Assembly (NCBI GenBank): GCA_959604825.1
Contig: CAUHCN010000002.1
Span: forward strand, 62,001-126,000
Source: an uncultured Collinsella sp.
GTDB taxonomy: Bacteria; Actinomycetota; Coriobacteriia; Coriobacteriales; Coriobacteriaceae
Reading direction: 5' to 3'
Length of the DNA stretch: 64,000 nt
Part shown: positions 54,476 to 61,356 of the stretch, piece by piece
How positions within the stretch are numbered: position 1 is the first letter of the stretch
Layout: each line of letters begins with the position of its first letter
Position numbers and translations under genes: made by a program
The notes under the pieces: generated by a model
Told to the model about the DNA's origin: nothing
Database searches by the model: none
What the model saw: the letters and a program-made list of their open reading frames with translations, nothing else

Positions 54476-55119
54476 TACGAGAACCGGCGCATTAAGCCGA
54501 CGACTTTGCCCAAGATGATGGGATTCGTTGCATAGATAGGCTCCATGGTGTCATTCTCGGGCTGCAGGCGTACGCGTCCCTGCTCCTTGTAGAACGTCTT
54601 GACGGTCGCTGAATCATCAATCATGGCCACGACAATTTCGCCGTTCATGGCACTCTTTTGTTCACGGACGATGATGTAATCGCCATTGAAGATGCCGACA
54701 TTGATCATTGAGCTCCCATGCACCTCAAGGATAAAGGAACCCTGATCAGTGGCGATTTCGGTCGGGATAGTAAAAGTGTCTTCGATATTCTGCTCGGCCA
54801 GAATGGGAATCCCAGCCGCGACGCGACCAACGAGCGGTAGCGAGACCGTTCCGCGAGGTGCGGTGGGCTCGTCAGATTTAGAAATTGAGACAGAGGAACC
54901 GTCCTCGTTAAAGAGTTCCAGGGCACGCGGTTTGGTGGCATCGCGCTTGAGTAGCCCGCGCGCCTCCAGGGCAGAGAGATGGGCGTGCACGGTGCTGGGA
55001 GAGGATAGGCCCACGGCAGAAGCCATCTCGCGCACGCTGGGCGGATAACCCTTCTCCTGCTGATATTCCTTGATGAAGTCGTAAATTTGCTGCTGACGCT
55101 TGGTAATTTTGCGAGCCAT
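54475..55119 (-). CDS. lexA: SOS-response repressor LexA
   Basis: N-terminal winged helix (MARKITKRQQQIYDFIKEY; PPSVREMASAVGLSSPSTVH) and C-terminal S24 autoprotease with the cleavage dyad in VAAGIP, catalytic serine in HGSSM and lysine in ATVKTF. 214 residues. The ATG at 55119 follows AGAGGA; an ATG at 55140 is in frame but has no SD. Three LexA boxes lie between it and the divergent LysM gene. Confidence 0.96.
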   Translation of the reverse strand: MARKITKRQQQIYDFIKEYQQEKGYPPSVREMASAVGLSSPSTVHAHLSALEARGLLKRDATKPRALELFNEDGSSVSISKSDEPTAPRGTVSLPLVGRVAAGIPILAEQNIEDTFTIPTEIATDQGSFILEVHGSSMINVGIFNGDYIIVREQKSAMNGEIVVAMIDDSATVKTFYKEQGRVRLQPENDTMEPIYATNPIILGKVVGLMRRFS

Positions 55120-55142
55120 CAGGGCATCCTCTCTACCCATGT

Positions 55143-55156
55143 CAAACAAATGTTCG
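55143..55156. promoter_or_regulatory. LexA box 1, lexA/LysM intergenic region
   Basis: On the minus strand CGAACATTTGTTTG, near-consensus. It is closest to lexA. Confidence 0.7.
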
Positions 55157-55164
55157 AATTTTGC

Positions 55165-55193
55165 TTGACAGGAACAACTGTTCGAAGATAATA
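55165..55193 (+). promoter_or_regulatory. Promoter of the LysM gene with LexA box 2 in the spacer
   Basis: TTGACA (55165-55170), then 16-17 bases to GATAATAA. LexA box 2, GGAACAACTGTTCG (55171-55184), fills the spacer, so repression by LexA should be direct. Confidence 0.75.
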
Positions 55194-55198
55194 ATAAC

Positions 55199-55212
55199 CG
55201 AACATTCGTTCT
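55199..55212. promoter_or_regulatory. LexA box 3
   Basis: CGAACATTCGTTCT, near-perfect match to CGAAC-N4-GTTC. It lies just downstream of the LysM promoter and upstream of lexA on the other strand. Confidence 0.75.
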
Positions 55213-55279
55213 CGCGCTAGACATTTTTGTCCGCGCGGCTTGATAAAACTGTTCTCAGCAAAACACGCGAGAGGAGAAC

Positions 55280-55732
55280 ATGATGAACGCAACGAATATG
55301 GTCCAGGGAAACCTCGCCCTTAAGCTCGAGACGCCTGCCGCGCCCGCTTTTACTGTTGTCAAGGGTGGACGTTCCGGTTATCAGCCTTTGCCCGTAAAGT
55401 CTGCTCGCACTCAGTATGCTGTTGCCGCGCCGACTCCCGCTGCCCTGAAGGTCTCGACGATTGTTGCCGTCGCCGTTGCGCTCACGCTCTTTTTTGTCCT
55501 CGCTACGTCGGTCTTTAGCGCTCGTCACGCCGCGTATGCCGAGTCCGTTTCCAACGTTACCTACGAGACCATTCGCGTTCAGCCTGGTGATTCTCTTTGG
55601 TCGCTTGCCGAGGAATATCCAATCGAAGGCCTTTCCACGCAAGAGACTTCCGACATGATCCGTAACGTCAATCATCTGGAGCATGGTTCGCTCGCCGCCA
55701 GTGCGCATCTTAAGGTTCCTGCTCGTTCGTAA
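55280..55732 (+). CDS. LysM membrane protein, YneA-like candidate SOS division inhibitor
   Basis: 150 residues: a 55-residue cytoplasmic N-terminus, one membrane segment (STIVAVAVALTLFFVLATSV, about 59-78), and a C-terminal LysM domain (IRVQPGDSLWSLAEEYPI). This is the architecture of YneA, the LexA-controlled division inhibitor that lies divergent from lexA in Bacillus. The promoter here contains a LexA box. Similarity rests on layout, not strong sequence identity. GAGGAG precedes ATG 55280. nrdR follows. Confidence 0.8.
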   Translation: MMNATNMVQGNLALKLETPAAPAFTVVKGGRSGYQPLPVKSARTQYAVAAPTPAALKVSTIVAVAVALTLFFVLATSVFSARHAAYAESVSNVTYETIRVQPGDSLWSLAEEYPIEGLSTQETSDMIRNVNHLEHGSLAASAHLKVPARS

Positions 55733-55745
55733 TCATTATCGCGCT

Positions 55746-55789
55746 GCGCATGGTACTCTTGTTATCGTTTAAGAGGAGGTACCATGCGC
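55746..55789 (+). promoter_or_regulatory. 11-bp inverted repeat covering the nrdR start codon
   Basis: GCGCATGGTAC (55746-55756) and GTACCATGCGC (55779-55789) are perfectly complementary. The second arm contains the nrdR ATG and the loop contains its AGGAGG. If transcribed it would sequester the start; the left arm may also overlap a promoter. Confidence 0.5.
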
Positions 55790-56227
55790 TGTCCTAAATG
55801 CGGCAAGGCACATACCCGCGTCGTTGATTCCCGTATGCAGGAGTCAAATAACACCATTAAGCGCCGTCGCGAATGTTGCTCGTGTAACTACCGCTTTACA
55901 ACGTTCGAGCGATGCGAAGACCCAATTGAGGTCATTAAGTCGGACGGAACTAAGCAGCGGTTCGATCGCAATAAGCTGCTCGTCGGCTTGATGCGTGCCA
56001 CCATCAAGCGCGATATCGACACTAAGAAGCTCAATGAGATTATCGACGATATCGAGGTCGAGCTGCGCTCTCGCACGCTGACGGCCGTCACGTCGCATGA
56101 GTTGGGTGACATGGTGCTCAAGCGCTTGGCCAAGATCGATAAGGTGGCGTACATCCGCTTTGCCTCGGTCTACCGCGATTTCAAAGACGTCGATGAGTTT
56201 CTGCAAGAGCTCGACAAGCTAAGGTGA
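55784..56227 (+). CDS. nrdR: Transcriptional repressor NrdR
   Basis: Zinc-ribbon (CPKCGKAHTRVVDSR; ECCSCNYRFTTFER) and ATP-cone domain (IKSDGTKQRFDRNKL onward) protein that senses dATP and represses ribonucleotide reductase genes. 147 residues. AGGAGG before the ATG. No NrdR box could be picked out near it. dut follows, linking two nucleotide-pool genes. Confidence 0.96.
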   Translation: MRCPKCGKAHTRVVDSRMQESNNTIKRRRECCSCNYRFTTFERCEDPIEVIKSDGTKQRFDRNKLLVGLMRATIKRDIDTKKLNEIIDDIEVELRSRTLTAVTSHELGDMVLKRLAKIDKVAYIRFASVYRDFKDVDEFLQELDKLR

Positions 56228-56231
56228 TTCC

Positions 56232-56675
56232 ATGTCCTGCATTACCGTCAACATAAAGCGTCTCGACCCCACCGTCGAGCTTCCCAAATACGCCCATCCC
56301 ACCGATGCCGGCTTGGATCTGCGCTCCAACGAGGACTGCGTCCTGAAGCCCTTCGAACGTCGTCTGGTCTCTACCGGGCTGGCCATCGCCCTGCCCGATG
56401 GCTACGCCGGCTTCGTCCAGCCCCGCAGCGGCTTGGCCATCAAGCAGGGCCTGTCTATAGTCAATACGCCGGGCCTCATCGACGCCCACTACCGAGGAGA
56501 ACTCAAGGTTATCCTCATCAACCTGGATCCCTCCAACAACATCCAAATCAACAAAGGCGACCGCATAGCCCAACTCGTCATCCAAGAAGTTCCCACGGTC
56601 AACCTCGTAGAAGTAGAAGAACTAGACGAAACCGACCGAGGCAAAGGAGGCTTCGGCTCCAGCGGCGTCGCCTAG
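56232..56675 (+). CDS. dut: dUTP diphosphatase
   Basis: Hydrolyses dUTP to dUMP and keeps uracil out of DNA. Trimeric dUTPase motifs: HPTDAGLDLRS, PRSGLAIKQG, GLIDAHYRGE, GDRIAQLVI and the C-terminal RGKGGFGSSG. 147 residues. 4 bases after nrdR. Codon choice in the last third has more A than the rest, perhaps by chance. Confidence 0.96.
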   Translation: MSCITVNIKRLDPTVELPKYAHPTDAGLDLRSNEDCVLKPFERRLVSTGLAIALPDGYAGFVQPRSGLAIKQGLSIVNTPGLIDAHYRGELKVILINLDPSNNIQINKGDRIAQLVIQEVPTVNLVEVEELDETDRGKGGFGSSGVA

Positions 56676-56739
56676 GGGCGCTCGTATCCCGCTTTCGCCT
56701 GAGCTCCACACATATCATCCCGTGCTCAAACATTCTCGC
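56675..56739 (+). repeat. Palindromic repeat family, copy A (left half only)
   Basis: GGGGCGCTCGTATCCC, a variable stretch, then CACACATATCATCCCGTGC and TCAAACATTCTCGC. It repeats as copy B 65 bases on. The right arm is missing. The first bases touch the dut stop codon. Confidence 0.75.
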
Positions 56740-56859
56740 GGGGCGCTCGTATCCCTCCCGCCCGCCTCTCACACATATCATTCCATGCTCAAACATTCTC
56801 GCTTCGCTTCGCTCGCTGCGAAACTGCGCGTGGAACGATATGTGAGAGAGGCGGGCGGG
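56740..56859. repeat. Palindromic repeat family, copy B (full)
   Basis: Arms 56757-56785 and 56831-56859 pair over 29 bp with 2 mismatches (one A-C, one at a variable site), and the stem extends 3 more pairs. The central part carries TCAAACATTCTCGC and GCTGCGAAACTGCG. The outer arm sequence (CCGCCCGCCTCTCAC) is unlike that of copy C. Confidence 0.85.
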
Positions 56860-56891
56860 CGGCTACATGCTTGAAAAAATATTTACATTCT

Positions 56892-56940
56892 AGTTAGCCC
56901 ACGCGACAAAGGAATAGTCTCTTTGTCGCGTGGGCTAACT
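56892..56940. repeat. 20-bp perfect inverted repeat
   Basis: Arms 56892-56911 and 56921-56940 (AGTTAGCCCACGCGACAAAG and its complement) with a 9-base loop, followed by TATTTATCTTTT. Could be a strong terminator after dut. It lacks the core of copies A-C. Confidence 0.8.
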
Positions 56941-57018
56941 GTATTTATCTTTTCCGGTCTCGCCTTTGTTGGTTTTACTGGAGGGGAATCTAGTTTAGCT
57001 GCTAGTACGTAAACGCAG

Positions 57019-57114
57019 CTTGCCTGTGGGGGCCTATATATCGTCCCGCGCGCAGTTTCGCAGCGTAGCGAGAATGTTTGAGCACGGGATGATATATAGG
57101 CCCCCACAGGCAAG
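57019..57114. repeat. Palindromic repeat family, copy C (full, inverted)
   Basis: Arms 57019-57042 and 57091-57114 pair perfectly for 24 bp, then continue about 9 bp. Read on the minus strand the core matches copies A and B. The outer arms (CTTGCCTGTGGGGGCCTAT) differ entirely from copy B but are complementary to each other. 56941-57018 holds nothing I can name. Confidence 0.85.
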
Positions 57115-57128
57115 CGAACATTAAGACG

Positions 57129-58430
57129 CTAGCGGATATGCGCGGGTTTTTCGCCCCAGTAGAAGCGGCAGAAGGCTCGTTTGCGCTTTTGGGGTTTGCC
57201 TACTAGCTCCATGGTTGCGATGGCGATGTCCTCGGCTGCGTGGGGGCGGCGTAGTACTTCGCCGTTGATGAGTAGCGCTTTGAGCGACTCAGGGTGGTCG
57301 TGCAGGTGACGAAGCGTCACGATGAGCTCGCGTGCGGTGGTGACGTGCATGCTGGCGCCCATGCCGGTAAGCATCGTGGTGTTGGCCTTTTCCTGACCGT
57401 ATGATTTGCCCAGCAGGATCATCGGCAGATGAGCGCACAGGCACTCGGTGACCGTGAGTCCGCCTGATTTGAGGATTGCCAGGTCGCAGCCGTGCATGAG
57501 GGCCGCCATGTCGTCCACGTAGTCCAGAACCGTGACGTTGTCGAGCTTCATGGCGTCGAAGAGCGTCTTGAGTCGGGCGGCGTATTCCTTATCCTTGCCC
57601 GGTAAAAAGACAAAGTGCATGTCCTCAAAGCTGCGTAAGAAGGGGAGCGTGTGGTCCATCGCGGCACGGAAACGCACGTATGGTTGGGGCAAACTGGCGC
57701 CGGCCATCACCAATACGACGGTTTTGTCTATGGGGAGATTGAACTTGCTCAGCTCTTCCTCGCGATCGTAATTTGAATCGAAACCGGCTCGGATGGGGAT
57801 GCCCGTTATGCGGATCTTTGACTCGGGAACTTTGCGGGGGCGCAGCGTTTCGGCCATAAACTCGTTGGCCACGCAGAACAGGTCGGTGTCCTTGTGGGGC
57901 CAAAAGCCTTCGACTTCATAGTCTGTTGGTACGCAGATGACCGGATAATCGATACCCGTAATAACGCGGGCACCCACGGCAACATTGGCTGCTGTGATGT
58001 GCGTTGCGACCACGGCTATAGGCCTGCGGCGACGAATATATTCGTTGAAGGCGGGGAACATAATTCGCGACCATGCCGTGCCGCCACCCCAGAGAAGATG
58101 CCCCGTAAGCGTATATCGCCAGGTCAGGTCGTAAATGGGGCGTGTGGCTCCCGTAAAAGAAGCCGCGGTCTTATTGCCGTCGAATTTAATACGTCCAAAA
58201 TCAAGGATATCGAGCACTTCAATTTCAATATCCTCAGGGATTCCCTTGGTGCCGCGGATAAGGTCAAATGCTTGTGCAATCGCGTTGGCGGCGGCTTTGT
58301 GGCCCGATCCAACTGATGCGTGCACAATGGTTACCAGGGGTTTTTGTGCAGGTAAAACGGTCATTTGCTCCGGTTGGGGAGTGGCTTGCATGGGCAGGGG
58401 AGCGCTATTGCTCGTCTGCGTTTGATCCAT
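57129..58430 (-). CDS. MGDG-synthase-like glycosyltransferase
   Basis: GT28-superfamily processive diacylglycerol glycosyltransferase type. N-terminal domain: VTIVHASVGSGHKAAANAIAQ with the lipid-acceptor motif. C-terminal nucleotide-sugar part: VMAGASLPQPY, DLAILKSGGLTVTEC and GKSYGQEKANT. 433 residues from ATG 58430, which has GGGGAG upstream. Members such as UgtP make glucosyl-diacylglycerols for lipoteichoic acid anchors. The donor sugar is not readable from sequence. It converges on dut across the palindrome array. Confidence 0.87.
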   Translation of the reverse strand: MDQTQTSNSAPLPMQATPQPEQMTVLPAQKPLVTIVHASVGSGHKAAANAIAQAFDLIRGTKGIPEDIEIEVLDILDFGRIKFDGNKTAASFTGATRPIYDLTWRYTLTGHLLWGGGTAWSRIMFPAFNEYIRRRRPIAVVATHITAANVAVGARVITGIDYPVICVPTDYEVEGFWPHKDTDLFCVANEFMAETLRPRKVPESKIRITGIPIRAGFDSNYDREEELSKFNLPIDKTVVLVMAGASLPQPYVRFRAAMDHTLPFLRSFEDMHFVFLPGKDKEYAARLKTLFDAMKLDNVTVLDYVDDMAALMHGCDLAILKSGGLTVTECLCAHLPMILLGKSYGQEKANTTMLTGMGASMHVTTARELIVTLRHLHDHPESLKALLINGEVLRRPHAAEDIAIATMELVGKPQKRKRAFCRFYWGEKPAHIR

Positions 58431-58547
58431 CGATAACTCCCCTTCAGCTTTGTTACGCGATTTATCATTGTAGTGCATGAGTGTCATGTTCACGTAAATT
58501 TGGGTATGAGCGCAAAGAACGACAACGTTTCGACGAGAGGATTCTTC

Positions 58548-59486
58548 ATGACTACCGATCAGCCGATTGATGTTGCGATTATCGGTGGAGGCCCCGCGGG
58601 CTATGCTGCCGCCATTTACGCTGCGCGTGCCAACCTGACGACGACCGTGATTGAGCAGGGCATGTCGGGTGGACAGATCGCCACGACCAATGAGGTCGAG
58701 AACTATCCGGGCATTCCGCTCTTGAGTGGCGCCGAACTCGGCGAGCGTTTTCAGCAACATGCAGAGGGGCTGGGAGCGCAGGTTACATGGAGCGTGGTTA
58801 CGGGTATCGATTACGATGCCGATGCAGCGCTGTTTACGGTGCATCACGATATGGGCGATACGCTTGCCTCGAGCGTTATCGCTTGCATGGGTGCCACGCC
58901 GCGTCCGGCAGGTTTCGCTGGCGAGGATACCTATCGCGGTCGTGGCGTTTCATATTGCGCAACATGTGACGGCATGTTCTTCCGCGGCAAACAGGTCTTT
59001 GTAATCGGTGGTGGCAATTCGGCATGCGAAGAGGCACTGTTCCTGTCAGACATTGCCAGCAGTGTGACCATCGTGCTGCGCCGCGACCAGTTCCGTGCGC
59101 CTGATGGTGTTGTTCAGAAAGTACTCAAAAAGGACAATATTACAGTTAGGTACCAAACTAGTATTGTTGAGCTTTCTGGTGAAGCGATGCCCACGACAAT
59201 TACGTTCAAGGACAATGCAAGCGGTAAGACGCATGCTGAGACCTTTGAGCCTGGCTCGTTTGGCATCTTTGTCTTTACCGGGACGCAACCCCATACCGAG
59301 CTTGTTGAGCATCTTGTCGATCTGGCGCCTGATGGCGGCATTTTGACTGATGAATCCATGGCGACCCGCACGCCAGGTCTATTTGCTGCTGGCGATATCC
59401 GTTCCAAGCGCTTACGTCAGGTTGTGACCGCCGTTTCTGACGGAGCCATAGCAGCAACGAGCGCATACGCGTTTCTCCGCGGATAA
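58548..59486 (+). CDS. trxB: Thioredoxin reductase (TrxB family)
   Basis: FAD/NADPH disulfide reductase. FAD motif IIGGGPAGYAAAIYAARA, redox-active YCATCDG, NADPH motif VIGGGNSACEEALFLS, and TPGLFAAGDIRS. 312 residues. AGAGGA before ATG 58548. Some anaerobes use ferredoxin with look-alike proteins, but the classical HRRDxFR-type NADPH contact here reads LRRDQFRA, which supports NADPH. Ends at a strong terminator. Confidence 0.93.
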   Translation: MTTDQPIDVAIIGGGPAGYAAAIYAARANLTTTVIEQGMSGGQIATTNEVENYPGIPLLSGAELGERFQQHAEGLGAQVTWSVVTGIDYDADAALFTVHHDMGDTLASSVIACMGATPRPAGFAGEDTYRGRGVSYCATCDGMFFRGKQVFVIGGGNSACEEALFLSDIASSVTIVLRRDQFRAPDGVVQKVLKKDNITVRYQTSIVELSGEAMPTTITFKDNASGKTHAETFEPGSFGIFVFTGTQPHTELVEHLVDLAPDGGILTDESMATRTPGLFAAGDIRSKRLRQVVTAVSDGAIAATSAYAFLRG

Positions 59487-59526
59487 GTACGATAATATAT
59501 CTTATGTAAGGTTGCTATCTTTACAC

Positions 59527-59570
59527 AAAGTGGTTGGACGGTGCATCAATGTGCTGTCCAACCACTTTTA
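59527..59570. terminator. Terminator after trxB
   Basis: A 13-bp perfect stem (59527-59539 with 59556-59568), A-rich upstream and TTTT downstream, able to work in both directions. Confidence 0.85.
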
Positions 59571-59578
59571 CTTGCCGG

Positions 59579-59602
59579 CTATGTGGTATGCAAAACTAGA
59601 TA
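59579..59602 (+). promoter_or_regulatory. Candidate operator at the DUF1836 gene
   Basis: A 24-base stretch ending CAAAACTAGATA. It matches 61253-61276, upstream of degV, at 21 of 24 positions. It overlaps the likely -35 of a promoter with TACAAT at 59611-59616. Confidence 0.55.
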
Positions 59603-59640
59603 ACCTAGAATACAATATAGAAAACGAACGGAGGCCTCTT

Positions 59641-60252
59641 ATGAACCACGTTAAACATGTTATCCCGATGTCCGATACGTCGGTCAGCATTAAGCCTGAG
59701 GATATTCAGCCGACGGTTCTGCCGGATGCATTTATTCAGTCCGATATGGTGGGTAAACTCAACGCGTTGAGCCTGCCACGCTATGACCAGCTGCCCAACG
59801 TAACGCTCTATCGCGATCAGGTTATTGAATATGTTGCACTGTGGATGGAGCCGCTTTCGATTTGCGTAGAGCAGCCCGTTATTACGCCATCGATGATCAA
59901 TAACTACGTGAAGGTCGGCCTGGTGCCTGCTCCGGTCAAAAAGCAATATGGCCGTGAGCAGATTGCCCGCCTGATCGCTATCTGCCTCTTTAAGCAGGTG
60001 TTACCTATTGCTGCGGTGCAGGCACTCTTTAACATTCAGCGTTTGAGCTACGATGCCCCGACGGCCTTCGATTACGTGGTCGATCAGCTCGAGGCATCGA
60101 TTCGTTCGGCGTTTTCCGTCGAGCAGACGCCGGTTCCCGATACGGCGCATCAGGTAACGCGTGAGTCGCTGCTTGTGCGCAGTGCGGTTTCGTCCTTCGT
60201 TTCGAAGGCGTACCTAATGAGCTATCTCAAGTTCAACGGGTTTAATAGCTAG
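59641..60252 (+). CDS. DUF1836 domain protein, putative DNA-binding regulator
   Basis: 203 residues with the DUF1836 core VITPSMINNYVKVGLVPAP, then QYGREQIARLIAICLFKQVLPIAAVQALF. The pattern SMINNYVKxGL is like the wing-less helix-turn-helix of MerR proteins, so DNA binding is probable. N-terminal 80 residues have no named domain. GGAGG precedes the ATG at 59641. Its upstream region and that of the facing degV gene share a 24-bp site. Terminator at 60265-60312 ends it. Confidence 0.8.
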   Translation: MNHVKHVIPMSDTSVSIKPEDIQPTVLPDAFIQSDMVGKLNALSLPRYDQLPNVTLYRDQVIEYVALWMEPLSICVEQPVITPSMINNYVKVGLVPAPVKKQYGREQIARLIAICLFKQVLPIAAVQALFNIQRLSYDAPTAFDYVVDQLEASIRSAFSVEQTPVPDTAHQVTRESLLVRSAVSSFVSKAYLMSYLKFNGFNS

Positions 60253-60264
60253 CCGACGTATAAA

Positions 60265-60312
60265 ACGGGCGGGACAAAGAGCCATCTGTCACTTTGTCCC
60301 GCCCGTATTTTT
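60265..60312. terminator. Bidirectional terminator between the DUF1836 gene and degV
   Basis: A 15-bp perfect stem (60265-60279 with 60292-60306) and TTTTT on the plus side, TTTTA on the minus side. Confidence 0.88.
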
Positions 60313-60325
60313 GCTTGGTTGGACT

Positions 60326-61192
60326 TTATTGGCCCGAAGCCACGTCCATGCCGTAGCCGATGATGAGGCCGTGCATCTCGGCGTAATAGGAATCCAGGCC
60401 GTTGCAGGGCATGATGATAGTCTTGGAGCCTGGCCAGCGCTCCACAATGCGGCTGGCAAGTGCCTGGGCGCCTGCCTCATTCTCGACATGGTCGATGACG
60501 ACCTCGCCGCCCGTAAAACCCTCGGCTTCCATGGTGTCGATGATCTTGTTGAACATCTTCTTTTCGCCACGCGTGTGTCCGACGAGTTCGATTTTACCGG
60601 CCTCACTCGCCGTGCCCAAAATGCGAATATTGAGCTTGTTGGCAATGACGCCGGCTGCCTTAGGGATACGTCCGGCTTTGGCCAGGTTTTCGTAATTGCA
60701 CAAGCTGAAGAGGATTTTGCTGTTCTGCTCAAGGCTATTGAAGTATGCGCAAGCGTCCTCGAATGAGACATCCGGATTGCTTGCAAGATAGCGGTCGAAC
60801 AGCAAGAAAATGAGGTCCATTTTGCCGCCAGCTGCGCGCGAATTGACTAGATGAATCTGCCGGTCGGGCTCCTCGGCAAGAACCATATCGCGAGCCGTGG
60901 CTGCTGCGTTGTAGCTGCCCGACACGCCCTCAGAGATCGGCATGCAGATGGTTTTGTCGGCCAATTTGAAGAGCTCGGCCCACTCCCCTACGCTGGGACA
61001 AGCGCTCGAAGAAGCGTTCGTCTCCGCCTGAACAGCGCAGTTGAGCTCATGAACGTCGAGTGAAAGGTCATCAACGAATTCACGCTCCCCCACTCGAATT
61101 TTGAGGGGCGCAAATGCAAAGGTGGTATGGGGCGCGGTTGGTTGCCAATCGCGGAGGTTGCAGCTTGAATCGGAGATAAGTGCCCAGCTCAT
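60326..61192 (-). CDS. DegV family fatty-acid-binding protein
   Basis: FakB-type protein that presents fatty acids to the FakA kinase. ALISDSSCNL is the family start; PISEGVSGSYNAAATAR binds the carboxylate; NSRAAGG and RIPK-like AKAGRIPKAAG follow. 288 residues. AAAGGA before the ATG. No FakA gene is in this window. TATAAT on the minus strand at 61222-61227 is a good -10. The shared operator lies just upstream. Confidence 0.9.
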   Translation of the reverse strand: MSWALISDSSCNLRDWQPTAPHTTFAFAPLKIRVGEREFVDDLSLDVHELNCAVQAETNASSSACPSVGEWAELFKLADKTICMPISEGVSGSYNAAATARDMVLAEEPDRQIHLVNSRAAGGKMDLIFLLFDRYLASNPDVSFEDACAYFNSLEQNSKILFSLCNYENLAKAGRIPKAAGVIANKLNIRILGTASEAGKIELVGHTRGEKKMFNKIIDTMEAEGFTGGEVVIDHVENEAGAQALASRIVERWPGSKTIIMPCNGLDSYYAEMHGLIIGYGMDVASGQ

Positions 61193-61221
61193 AGAGGGTC
61201 CTTTCTAATTGTTCTCTAACA

Positions 61222-61227
61222 ATTATA
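61222..61227 (-). promoter_or_regulatory. -10 box of the degV promoter
   Basis: A perfect TATAAT read on the minus strand, 30-35 bases upstream of the degV start. No -35 hexamer is visible at the normal distance. Confidence 0.7.
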
Positions 61228-61248
61228 GCCATCTTGCAGACCGAGTGG

Positions 61249-61281
61249 GCCGCTATCTAGTATTCAAAACTAGATAGCGGC
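61249..61281 (-). promoter_or_regulatory. Candidate operator upstream of degV, palindromic
   Basis: Arms 61249-61261 and 61269-61281 pair perfectly over 13 bp, with ACTAGATA/TATCTAGT at the centre. 61253-61276 matches the DUF1836 promoter site at 21 of 24 bases. It sits at about -38 to -61 from the likely degV start of transcription, an activator position. Confidence 0.6.
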
Positions 61282-61293
61282 CTGCACGAAAGG

Positions 61294-61332
61294 CAAAAGA
61301 ATGGACCCCATGGCTCAAAGCCACGAGGTCCA
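61294..61332 (-). terminator. Terminator of the NlpC/P60 gene
   Basis: A 13-bp imperfect stem (61302-61314 with 61320-61332, two mismatches) followed, on the minus strand, by TTCTTTTGCC. Confidence 0.65.
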
Positions 61333-61356
61333 TATCCGTTTGCTTTATCTGAATAC

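Noticed and set aside
56675..57114. CRISPR-like array
   Set aside because: Only three copies, large palindromes with different arms, no regular spacers and no cas genes.
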